DNA of 14,194 bases, from contig JAAYGO010000032.1 in NCBI GenBank assembly GCA_012727685.1, positions 1 to 14,194 of the forward strand. Direction: 5' to 3'. The notes under the pieces are model-generated. The model did not search any database. It worked only from the letters and a program-made list of their open reading frames with translations, and was not told the DNA's origin. Shown here piece by piece: positions 6,813 through 13,355 of the stretch. A program made the position numbers and the translations under genes. Source of the DNA: Bacillota bacterium. GTDB taxonomy: Bacteria; Bacillota; Dethiobacteria; DTU022. How positions within the stretch are numbered: position 1 is the stretch's first letter; each line of letters starts with the position of its first letter.

Positions 6813-7718
6813 ATGGAGGCGATCCGGCGTTTCATTGAGGGGATGGATTGGCAGAGCCTGGCCCAGATCTGGGGCCAGAGAGCGGCGCTCAGCATCATCA
6901 TCCTGCTCCTGGCCTTTCTGCTGCACCAGGCGGGGAGGCGCGCCATTGACCGCTACTTTGCCTTAAAGGGCGGAGGCGCCCCGCCGGAAGCGAAAAAAAA
7001 GGTCCACACCCTGCAACCCCTTTTCCATCAAATCTGGCGCTACCTGGTCCTCGCCTTCGCTCTGCTGCTTATTCTCAGCCAGGCCGGCGTGCAGCTAGGC
7101 CCCCTTCTGGCCACCGCCGGCATCGCCGGCATCGCCGTTGGTTTCGGGGCGCAGCGCCTGGTCAGGGACCTGATTACCGGTTTTTTATTGCTGGTCGAGG
7201 ACCAGTACTCGGTCGGCGATTATATCACCGTGGGCAAGTTTACCGGCATCGTCGAAGAAGTGGGCCTGCGGGTGACCAGGCTGCGTGATTTCAACGGAGA
7301 CCTGCATATCATCCCCAACGGCAATATCGAAAATGTCACGAACCACGCCCGCGGCGCAGTGAGGGCCTGGGTAGAGGTTAAGATCCCCTATGAAGCCGAC
7401 CTGGACCGCGCCATCGCTGTCCTGGAAGAACTGGCGGAGGAGTTGAAAGAGCAGTATGCCGAAATCGTGGAGGGCCCCACCGTCCTCGGTGTCACCGAAA
7501 TGTCCGAATCGGGCTTCGTGATCAGCATCATCGCCCGCACCGCGCCGCTAAAGCACTGGCAGATCGAGCGGGAGTTGCGCCGCGCCATTAAGAAGCGCTT
7601 CGACCGGGAAAAGATTGAAATGGCTTATCCGGTGCGGGTCCTCTATCACCGGGGTGCGAGCCGAGCGGAAGGAGCCGGACGGGAGGACGGGGGACAATCC
7701 GGCGGCAAGGAAAAATGA
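6813..7718 (+). CDS. MscS-family small-conductance mechanosensitive channel
   Basis: A 301-residue inner-membrane protein. Predicted membrane segments are at about residues 24-42, 75-92 and 96-127. The last is the pore-lining helix with glycine/alanine spacing (A-T-A-G-I-A-G-I-A-V-G-F-G-A-Q). It is followed by the MscS beta domain (V-E-D-Q-Y-S-V-G-D-Y-I-T-V-G-K-F-T-G-I-V-E) and I-P-N-G-N-I-E-N-V-T-N, then a cytoplasmic alpha/beta vestibule domain. Such channels open under membrane tension and release solutes after osmotic downshock. The size matches the minimal three-helix MscS class. An ATG 33 bases upstream is in frame, but it belongs to a repeat and lacks a proper ribosome binding site. 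The start chosen here has AAAAGGAG 9 bases upstream. The C-terminal 15-20 residues are a polar, low-complexity tail rich in G, E and K. Confidence 0.9.
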   Translation: MEAIRRFIEGMDWQSLAQIWGQRAALSIIILLLAFLLHQAGRRAIDRYFALKGGGAPPEAKKKVHTLQPLFHQIWRYLVLAFALLLILSQAGVQLGPLLATAGIAGIAVGFGAQRLVRDLITGFLLLVEDQYSVGDYITVGKFTGIVEEVGLRVTRLRDFNGDLHIIPNGNIENVTNHARGAVRAWVEVKIPYEADLDRAIAVLEELAEELKEQYAEIVEGPTVLGVTEMSESGFVISIIARTAPLKHWQIERELRRAIKKRFDREKIEMAYPVRVLYHRGASRAEGAGREDGGQSGGKEK

Positions 7719-7728
7719 CATGCATTTA

Positions 7729-7776
7729 TGGCATGCTGAGCGAAGCGTATGCCATCCTGAGCGAAGCGAAGGAACT
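7729..7776 (+). repeat. double GAGCGAAGCGAAGGA-type repeat with a hairpin
   Basis: GCTGAGCGAAGCG at 7734-7746 and ATCCTGAGCGAAGCGAAGGA at 7754-7773 are two adjacent copies of the same repeat. ATGGCAT (7729-7735) and ATGCCAT (7749-7755) form a 7-base stem around the first copy. The hairpin starts about 10 bases after the MscS stop codon, so it may also stabilise or end that transcript. Confidence 0.55.
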
Positions 7777-7836
7777 CCAGGCTGCGCTGTCGCTTTGAAA
7801 TTCCTCCGGCTTTATCCACTGGTCATATAAATAAAG

Positions 7837-7854
7837 AGATTCTTCGCTTTGCTC
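7837..7854 (-). repeat. inverted partner of the GAGCGAAGCGAAGGA repeat
   Basis: AGATTCTTCGCTTTGCTC is the reverse complement of a GAGCAAAGCGAAGAATCT form of the repeat at 7754-7773. The two face each other across about 65 bases, so a long imperfect inverted repeat bounds 7754-7854. Confidence 0.5.
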
Positions 7855-7862
7855 CCACCCAT

Positions 7863-7930
7863 AATTCCCTCTCCCCCCGGGGGTAGAGGGCCAGGGTGAG
7901 GGGGGCCGAAGCCTGCCCCCCATTTCCAGC
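7863..7930 (+). repeat. interspersed palindromic element, copy 5
   Basis: The core at 7866-7906 has CCCTCTCCCCCCGGGGG, then TAGAGGG and CCAGGGTGAGGGGGG. The right flank CGAAGCCTGCCCCCCATTT matches the right flank of copy 1 (CTTAAGCCTGCTACCCATTT). It lies just past the 3' end of the adenine deaminase gene. Confidence 0.7.
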
Positions 7931-7958
7931 CAGTAAGAAAGCTCCCCCGCTCTCCTTT

Positions 7959-9698
7959 CTAGAGCAGGCGGAAGCTGTCCACGTCAACCAGGCCGTAATC
8001 GGTGAGCTTGAGATGGGGAATTACCGGCAGGGCCAGGAAGGAAAGGGTCTGGAAAAGGTGTTCCGGCCGGGCGCCCTGGGCGCGGGCGGCGGCATCGAGC
8101 TCTTGCAAGGCGGCGGCAACATGCTCCGCCGGTGCGGTCGACATCAGCCCGGCCACGGGCAGGGGCAGGGAGGCGCGAACGGCGCCGCCGCGGTCAACCA
8201 CCACAAAGCCGCCCTCCATTTCCACCAGGGTATTAACCGCCCTGGCCATGGCCTCTTCCTCCACCCCGGCCACGATCAGGTTGTGCGAGTCATGGGCCAC
8301 GCTGGAAGCCACCGCCCCTTCCCTTAAGCCCAGCCCCTTGACCAGGCCGAGGCCGATCCGGCCGCTGCGCCGGTGGCGCTCCAGCACGGCCAGTTTGAGC
8401 AGGTCCCGCTCCGGGTCGGCAATGATCGCCCCGGTCTGGGAGCGGGTCGGTTCCAGGAAGAGCTTCTCCGTGACGATCTGGCCGGGAATGACCCCGATCA
8501 CCGGCACCCGCTCCGCCCCGCGGTCGGGAATGGTAAAGTCGCCGGGCTCAGCCGGCCGGGCCAGCCGGATCGAGCGCCGCACCGCCCCGCCGGACAAGGG
8601 GGCGTCAATCTCGACGGTGAGCACGCCGTCGCGGCTCACCACCCGCCCATCCTTCACCACAAGGGCCACATTAAATTGCTCCAGGTCGTCCACCGCAACG
8701 ATGTCGGCGCGGTAGCCCGGGGCCAGTGCGCCGCGGCGCGGCAGGCGGTAATGGAGCGCTGTGTTCAGCGAGGCCATCTGCACCGCCGCCAGGGGATCGC
8801 AGCCCCCGGCCACCGCCTCTCTCAAGATGTCATCCATGTGGCCCTTTTCCAGCAGATCGGAGACTTCACGGTCGTCGCTGCCCAGCATGAACATGCTGCT
8901 GCCGGCCTGCGCCACCACCGGCAGCAAGGCTTCCAGGTTCTTGGCGGCGGACCCCTGGCGGATGATCACCTTCATCCCCAGCCGCACCTTTTCCAGCGCC
9001 TCGGCGGCGCTCACGCACTCGTGATCCGTGGAGATCCCGCTGCCAATATAGGCCTGCAGATCGGTACCGCCAAGCCTGGGCGCGTGCCCGTCCAGGATCA
9101 AGCCTCCGGCCCGGGCGGTGGCAATTTTCCCCAGCACCGGCTCGGCGGCGGCCAGCACGCCGGGATAATTCATCATCTCGGCCAGCCCTACCACCCGGGG
9201 ATGGCGCAGCAGCTCCGCCACCTGCGCCGCCCCGATTTCCCCGCCTGCCGTTTCCATGGCGGTGGAGGGGACGCAGGAGGGCACCGTAAAAAAGTAATCA
9301 AGGGGCAGGCCCGCCGCAGCCGCAAACATGAACTCAACCCCCGCCACTCCTAAAACATTGGCAATCTCGTGCGGATCGGCGATTACCGCGGTGGTGCCGT
9401 GCGGGACCACCGCGCGGGCCAGCTCCGCCGGCAGCAGCAGGGTGCTTTCAATATGGATATGGGCGTCGATCAGGCCGGGGATAAGCACCTTCCCCGCCAC
9501 GTCGATCTCTTCCAGGCCCTCCGTATAGGCCTCGCCCACGCCGGCGATTACCCCTCCCTGCACCGCCACATTGCCCGCAGCCACTTCCCGGGTAAAGACA
9601 TTGACGATCCGGCCGCCTTTGATCAAAAGCTCTGCCGGGCGCTCCCGGCGGGCAACCGCAATTACTGCCGCCAGTTGTTCAACAGTATTTTTGTTCAA
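7959..9698 (-). CDS. ade: adenine deaminase
   Basis: A 579-residue cytosolic amidohydrolase that converts adenine to hypoxanthine and ammonia in purine salvage. The metal-binding signature G-L-I-D-A-H-I-H-I-E-S has His80 and His82, followed by I-A-D-P-H-E-I-A-N-V (His110), E-M-M-N-Y-P-G-V and G-H-A-P-R. Later come G-S-D-D-R-E and an AdeC-specific C-terminal domain with V-A-H-D-S-H-N. The length is that of bacterial AdeC. It starts with TTG (read from 9698) with AAAGGAG 10 bases upstream. No closer ATG with a ribosome binding site exists. It is transcribed alone, opposite to its neighbours, and lies between the two MurT/GatD cassettes. No purine-riboswitch pattern was recognised in the leader. 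Confidence 0.93.
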   Translation of the reverse strand: MNKNTVEQLAAVIAVARRERPAELLIKGGRIVNVFTREVAAGNVAVQGGVIAGVGEAYTEGLEEIDVAGKVLIPGLIDAHIHIESTLLLPAELARAVVPHGTTAVIADPHEIANVLGVAGVEFMFAAAAGLPLDYFFTVPSCVPSTAMETAGGEIGAAQVAELLRHPRVVGLAEMMNYPGVLAAAEPVLGKIATARAGGLILDGHAPRLGGTDLQAYIGSGISTDHECVSAAEALEKVRLGMKVIIRQGSAAKNLEALLPVVAQAGSSMFMLGSDDREVSDLLEKGHMDDILREAVAGGCDPLAAVQMASLNTALHYRLPRRGALAPGYRADIVAVDDLEQFNVALVVKDGRVVSRDGVLTVEIDAPLSGGAVRRSIRLARPAEPGDFTIPDRGAERVPVIGVIPGQIVTEKLFLEPTRSQTGAIIADPERDLLKLAVLERHRRSGRIGLGLVKGLGLREGAVASSVAHDSHNLIVAGVEEEAMARAVNTLVEMEGGFVVVDRGGAVRASLPLPVAGLMSTAPAEHVAAALQELDAAARAQGARPEHLFQTLSFLALPVIPHLKLTDYGLVDVDSFRLL

Positions 9699-9924
9699 CC
9701 GCTAGTCACTCCTTTAATGCTATAGGGTAGTGCTCCAGTCTCCTACATTATTATCATGCCGCGCCGTATTGCCCGCGTAGCCCCTTACAGCCACAATCCC
9801 TCTACACTGGCAGGTACAGGCTCCGGCCTGCGTTCTCCCAGGATGGTGCTGTTTCCATGCCCTCTCACCCCTGCGGGTGTTTAACCCGGCCATCAAGGCT
9901 TAGCCCGCTTGCCAAGTTTTTTAT

Positions 9925-9968
9925 CTCCTCTCTCCCTCCGGTGGAGGCGTCAGGGTGAGGGGGGGGGG
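9925..9968 (+). repeat. interspersed palindromic element, copy 6 (degenerate)
   Basis: CTCCTCTCTCCCTCCGGTGG then AGGCGTCAGGGTGAGGGGGG keeps the overall plan of the element. The second arm is damaged, because GGAGAGGG is reduced to GTGGAGGC. It ends in a run of nine or more G, which may be prone to slippage. Confidence 0.55.
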
Positions 9969-10051
9969 ATGAATTCACATGCCGCTTTTTCGAAACAAGG
10001 TAAACAGCACGGATTTCTGCGCGCTTCCGGCAGGAACCTTTTCACAGATTG

Positions 10052-10080
10052 TTGAATTAAACCATTTAAATATATATGTT
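10052..10080 (+). promoter_or_regulatory. candidate sigma-A-type promoter for the CBS gene
   Basis: TTGAAT at 10052-10057 is followed by 17 bases and TATGTT at 10075-10080, inside a locally AT-rich stretch (ATTTAAATATATATG) that contrasts with its GC-rich surroundings. Only about 6 bases then separate it from the AAAAGGAGG ribosome binding site. The leader would be very short, so a slightly more upstream -10 (TATATA at 10071) is also possible. Confidence 0.35.
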
Positions 10081-10103
10081 CATACAAAAGGAGGCGCATC
10101 GCG

Positions 10104-10571
10104 TTGACAGCTACCGCCAAGATGATCATGACCACTCCTGCCGTTAGTGTCACCGAAAGGCAAACTATCAAAGATGTGATTGAACTCCTCGCCAAGAACA
10201 ATTTTAGCGGTGTACCGGTAGTTGATGACAACAATATTGTTGTCGGCATCCTCTCGAACACGGATATCATCCGATACTCGCAACAGGTCAGCGTCGTTCC
10301 GTTTGCCGATTTATCCGGGTGGATTTCCCCTTATACCGATGTAACCGACCTTGCTGCGCTGCGCCAGGGGATTGACCTGATCACCAGGACAACCGCGGCC
10401 GAGATAATGACGAGAAAGGTTTACACCGCCACTGAAGACACCCCGGTGACGGAACTGGCCAGGCTTATGAGCCGCCGCCGGATTAACCGCGTCCCCATCG
10501 TCGACGCCGCAGGCAAATTGATCGGAATCGTGACCCGGGCGGACCTGGTCAAGAGCATGGCCGGGGAGTAA
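10104..10571 (+). CDS. CBS-domain-pair protein
   Basis: A 155-residue cytosolic protein made of two CBS domains. CBS1 is at about 8-60 (A-K-M-I-M-T-T-P-A-V-S-V ... F-S-G-V-P-V-V-D-D ... V-G-I-L-S-N-T-D-I). CBS2 is at about 99-152 (A-A-E-I-M-T-R-K-V-Y-T-A ... I-N-R-V-P-I-V-D-A-A-G ... G-I-V-T-R-A-D-L-V). A linker of about 35 residues joins them. Stand-alone CBS pairs (Bateman modules) bind adenosine nucleotides such as AMP, ATP or S-adenosylmethionine and regulate partners, but the target cannot be told from sequence. The start is TTG at 10104 with a very strong AAAAGGAGG 9 bases upstream. It is a single-gene unit closed by a clear terminator. The nearest adenine-related gene is the adenine deaminase on the other strand. 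A link between them is only a possibility. Confidence 0.88.
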   Translation: MTATAKMIMTTPAVSVTERQTIKDVIELLAKNNFSGVPVVDDNNIVVGILSNTDIIRYSQQVSVVPFADLSGWISPYTDVTDLAALRQGIDLITRTTAAEIMTRKVYTATEDTPVTELARLMSRRRINRVPIVDAAGKLIGIVTRADLVKSMAGE

Positions 10572-10632
10572 GGGAGCATAAGCCCTAAGCCCTTTGTTGC
10601 TACTGTTCTCCCCGAAGCCCCGCCATTTCGCC

Positions 10633-10667
10633 GGTTTCCTCTCCCTGCAAAGAGGGAACCTTTTTTT
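10633..10667 (+). terminator. intrinsic terminator after the CBS gene
   Basis: GGTTTCCTCT (10633-10642) pairs with AGAGGGAACC (10651-10660) as a 10-base stem with one T-G pair and an 8-base loop, followed directly by seven T (10661-10667). This is a textbook Rho-independent terminator 62 bases past the CBS stop codon. It separates that gene from the second murT/gatD cassette. Confidence 0.85.
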
Positions 10668-10777
10668 CTCCAGTTCTGCTAGATTTCGACCGCCGCTCCC
10701 TATATCCCTGCCTCGCAAGCGGATTTGCTTCTCTATTTCTGGAAATAATGATCAGTAGTTGCTTAAAAGTTACCAAT

Positions 10778-10797
10778 GGAACCGTCCTGTTGACAAC
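10778..10797 (+). repeat. short CCGTCC...TTGACAAC site
   Basis: GGAACCGTCCTGTTGACAAC resembles the site at 13434-13456 (GAACCGTCCCCGTGACAAC) in the same orientation. No matching left inverted arm is obvious. The TTGACA within it resembles a -35 box but has no -10 at the right distance. Confidence 0.45.
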
Positions 10798-10847
10798 ATT
10801 TTAGAATATAAGCGGAAGGGAAAAAAAGGGCACCTGTCGAAGAACGT

Positions 10848-10894
10848 CAGCTAATTAGCTGTTACCTCATTCTTAAAAGGAAGTACTTAAAAGG
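10848..10894 (+). promoter_or_regulatory. 14-bp palindrome and duplicated Shine-Dalgarno in the leader of murT copy 2
   Basis: CAGCTAATTAGCTG at 10848-10861 is a perfect palindrome. It is followed by two near-identical units, CTTAAAAGGAAG (10872-10883) and CTTAAAAGGAGC (10886-10897). The second is the ribosome binding site 8 bases before the ATG at 10905, and the first looks like a duplicate with no start codon of its own. The palindrome could be an operator for a transcription factor. Confidence 0.4.
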
Positions 10895-10904
10895 AGCACA
10901 TGCC

Positions 10905-12344
10905 ATGGGAAAAAACCGGTCCGGGGAAATGCCTACCACAGGAAAATCGCAAAAGCTGAAAATAATAAGCAGCGTCTGGCTCGGCAAGGCGATGATGGCG
11001 CTCACCCGCCTCCTGGGCCGGGGCGGCACCACCCTTCCCGGGCGCGCCGCCCTGCGGCTTTACCCGGGGCTGCTGCCGTATTTGGCCGGGCATTTGCGCC
11101 ACGGCAGCCTGCTGGTAACGGGGACAAACGGTAAAACCACGACCGCAGCCCTGCTCACCGGGATCCTGAGAAAAGCCGGCTACCGCTGCATTTACAACCA
11201 GTCCGGGTCAAATATGGCCTGGGGCGTGACCTCCTCCTTAATTGGCGCCAGCTCCTGGGGAGGGAAGCTGCCTGGCGACCTCGCCGTCATGGAAGTGGAT
11301 GAAGGGGCGTTCCCGGCGCTGGTGAAAAGCCTGCATCCGCGGGGCATGGTGCTCACCAATATCTTCAGCGACCAGCTCGACCGCTACGGAGAGATCGATG
11401 CGATCCAGAAAGCAATCGGCAAAGGCTTAGAGGCTGCCGGCGAGGGCTCATTCCAGGTCATTAACGCCGACGATCCCTCCCTGGCCGGTATTGAAGGCGG
11501 CAGCCGGGGCGAGCGGTGGTATTTCGGCCTGGAACTGGAACTGGCTCCGGAGAGAAGCGAAAACGAGGCGGGTCATAGCCAACCATGCCCGCGCTGCCGG
11601 CAGAAGCTGCATTACGATCAGCGCTTTCTGGCGCACCTGGGCCGCTACCGCTGCCCAGCCTGCGGCTTCAAGCGGCCCGCACCGGATGTGAAGCTGGTGG
11701 GCTGCAGCACCCGGCGCGGTGCCACGGCGCTGGAGCTGCTCGTGCGCGGCGAACCGCTGCGCACCCTCTTCCCGCTCATCGGTACCTACAATCTCTACAA
11801 TGCCCTCGCCGCCGCCACCGCAGCCGCGGCCATGGGCGTGCCGGCGGCAGAGATCAAGACCGGCCTGGAGAGCGCCGCCCCCTCCTTCGGGCGCATGGAG
11901 CGCCTCGCGCTCAAAGGGCGCAGCGTGCTGATGGCGCTGGTTAAAAACGCGGCTGGCGCCAACGCCGTGCTGCCCACCGTGCAGGAGCAGCAGCCGGAGA
12001 TTCACCTGCTCGCCGCCATTAACGATAAGATTGCCGACGGCACCGATGTCTCGTGGCTCTGGGATGTGGATTTTGAACGGCTGGCGGCGGTCGCGGAGCG
12101 GATCAAAGGCCTTACCGTCACCGGGCTGCGGGTCTGGGACCTGGCGGTGCGCCTGAAATACGCCGGCCTGGCTCAGGAGACGATCCGGGTGGAGACAAAT
12201 TTTAAGCAGGCCTTTTTAGATGCCCTGGAGAGAACGCCGCCCGGCGCCACCCTGTTCGTGATGCCCAATTATACCGCCATGCTGGCGCTCCGGCGCCTGC
12301 TGAACGACATGGGTGCGAGACAGCCCTACTGGGAGGGAGCTTAA
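10905..12344 (+). CDS. murT: MurT-type Mur ligase, copy 2
   Basis: A 479-residue protein, the same length as copy 1 and similar throughout. By eye about 60 percent of residues match around the P-loop, so this is an old duplication or two separately acquired genes. Features are G-T-N-G-K-T-T from residue 73, M-E-V-D-E-G-A-F-P, L-T-N-I-F-S-D-Q-L-D-R-Y-G-E, a Cys4 zinc ribbon (Cys228, Cys231, Cys250, Cys253), K-N-A-A-G-A-N, and D-G-T-D-V-S-W-L-W-D-V-D-F-E in the DUF1727 domain. The N-terminus is slightly longer and more basic than copy 1. The start is ATG with AAAAGGAG 8 bases upstream. The role is ATP-dependent activation of the D-Glu alpha-carboxyl of lipid II, or a related carboxyl. Its gatD follows directly. 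Confidence 0.92.
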   Translation: MGKNRSGEMPTTGKSQKLKIISSVWLGKAMMALTRLLGRGGTTLPGRAALRLYPGLLPYLAGHLRHGSLLVTGTNGKTTTAALLTGILRKAGYRCIYNQSGSNMAWGVTSSLIGASSWGGKLPGDLAVMEVDEGAFPALVKSLHPRGMVLTNIFSDQLDRYGEIDAIQKAIGKGLEAAGEGSFQVINADDPSLAGIEGGSRGERWYFGLELELAPERSENEAGHSQPCPRCRQKLHYDQRFLAHLGRYRCPACGFKRPAPDVKLVGCSTRRGATALELLVRGEPLRTLFPLIGTYNLYNALAAATAAAAMGVPAAEIKTGLESAAPSFGRMERLALKGRSVLMALVKNAAGANAVLPTVQEQQPEIHLLAAINDKIADGTDVSWLWDVDFERLAAVAERIKGLTVTGLRVWDLAVRLKYAGLAQETIRVETNFKQAFLDALERTPPGATLFVMPNYTAMLALRRLLNDMGARQPYWEGA

Positions 12345-13107
12345 GATAGCCCGGATCAATATTTACCATCTCTACCCGGAACACTTAAACCTCAATGGAG
12401 ACCGGGGCAATATCCTCGCCCTTTGCGAGCGGGCCCGCTGGCACGGCCTCGCCGTAAACCTGGTCCCGGTCCAGCCCGGCGAGACCATCGACTTTGGTGC
12501 CTGCGACCTGCTCTTCATGGGCGGCGGCGGGGATGCTGAACAAAACATGGCCGCCGCTGAGCTGAAGAAGAGGCGCCGCGACATGCAGCAGGCCATCGAA
12601 GCCGGGATGGTGATCCTGGCCACCGGCGGCTCTTACCAGCTCTTCGGCCACTACTATACCACTCTCCGGGGCGAACGCATGCCGGGGTTGGAGCTCATGG
12701 ACCTCTACACCGAGGCGGGGGGCAAGCGGCTTACCGGCAACATCGTGGTTAGCTGCGGCCTCTGGGATCCGCCCCGCACCCTGGTCGGCTTCGAAAATCA
12801 CGCCGGGCGCACCTGCCTGGGGAAAGGGGTGCAGCCCCTGGGCCGGGTCCTCCACGGTCACGGCAACAACGGCAGCGATAAAACCGAGGGCGCGGTCTAC
12901 CGCCACGCCATCGGCAGCTACATGCACGGCCCCCTCCTGCCGAAAAATCCCTGGCTCACCGATTATCTCCTGGCCAAGGCGCTCGCCTACCGCGGCCAGA
13001 CCTTTACCTTTAAGGAGCTCGATCAAAGCTTCGAAGAGCAGGCACACCAAACGGCGGTCCGGCTGGCCGGCTCCCGCCTGCACCGGTGGCACGCCCGCCG
13101 CGCCTAA
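12313..13107 (+). CDS. gatD: GatD-like glutamine amidotransferase subunit, copy 2, lacking the nucleophile cysteine
   Basis: A GatD-type class I glutaminase fold: I-Y-H-L-Y-P-E-H-L-N-L-N-G-D-R-G-N-I-L-A-L, F-M-G-G-G-G-D, elbow A-T-G-G-S-Y-Q-L-F-G, G-F-E-N-H-A-G-R-T, and G-S-Y-M-H-G-P-L-L-P-K-N-P with the catalytic-type His. The expected nucleophile Cys is Gly (GGC at 12625-12627), as in copy 1. The only standard start nearby is the GTG used here, which overlaps murT by 32 bases and has no ribosome binding site. GGGAGGG at 12331-12337 instead points to an ATA codon at 12346. Starting there gives 253 residues, the same length as copy 1, and puts the Gly and His at positions 94 and 194 exactly as in copy 1. 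The true start may therefore be ATA. Confidence 0.88.
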   Translation: MRDSPTGRELKIARINIYHLYPEHLNLNGDRGNILALCERARWHGLAVNLVPVQPGETIDFGACDLLFMGGGGDAEQNMAAAELKKRRRDMQQAIEAGMVILATGGSYQLFGHYYTTLRGERMPGLELMDLYTEAGGKRLTGNIVVSCGLWDPPRTLVGFENHAGRTCLGKGVQPLGRVLHGHGNNGSDKTEGAVYRHAIGSYMHGPLLPKNPWLTDYLLAKALAYRGQTFTFKELDQSFEEQAHQTAVRLAGSRLHRWHARRA

Positions 13108-13114
13108 GCGGCGG
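13095..13114 (+). terminator. GC-rich hairpin over the gatD copy 2 stop codon
   Basis: CCGCCGC (13095-13101) and GCGGCGG (13108-13114) form a perfect 7-base stem with a 6-base loop that contains the TAA stop. The following bases are pyrimidine-rich (CCTAGTCCTTCCCCC) but have no T run. It is a weak terminator or an mRNA 3'-end structure. Confidence 0.35.
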
Positions 13115-13355
13115 CCTAGTCCTTCCCCCTTACCACCTATGATCAGCCTTGCATACAGGGCAGACAAACATGCCCCACGATCCAGAGGCACCATCAGGGC
13201 ATGAAAACACTTATGCCTCTTGGCACTCAAGAAGCTGGAGCGACGTGGCTTCACTATCAAATGGATGAAATTGGCGGTAATATCAAGCTTTTCTCTATTA
13301 GGCAGCACAAGCTTTCGGGCCACGTTCTCCTAAAGTAGTGCTACTTAATTATAAT

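Larger units (their letters stand above)
9699..10103. other. intergenic region between ade and the CBS gene
   Basis: These 405 bases hold the divergent upstream regions of ade (minus strand) and of the CBS gene (plus strand). Visible structures are a small hairpin CACCC/GGGTG at 9867-9880, a GCAGG/CCTGC pair near 9811-9832, a degenerate palindromic element at 9925-9968, and a candidate promoter at 10052-10080. I see no small gene and no recognised riboswitch. Confidence 0.5.

Noticed and set aside
8373..9353. Long plus-strand frames across the adenine deaminase gene
   Set aside because: They are antisense shadows caused by high GC. The minus-strand reading has the full set of AdeC motifs.
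9699..9960. Purine riboswitch upstream of adenine deaminase
   Set aside because: I looked for the three-way-junction conserved bases on the minus strand and saw none. Only small unrelated hairpins are present.
10790..10820. TTGACA as a -35 box upstream of murT copy 2
   Set aside because: No acceptable -10 lies 16-19 bases downstream; the nearest AT-rich TAGAAT is only 6 bases away. The TTGACA is better explained as part of the CCGTCC repeat.
13201..13338. A 45-codon plus-strand frame
   Set aside because: There is no clear ribosome binding site, no recognised family, and it lies in an intergenic area of different composition. It may be a gene remnant but is not supportable as a CDS.
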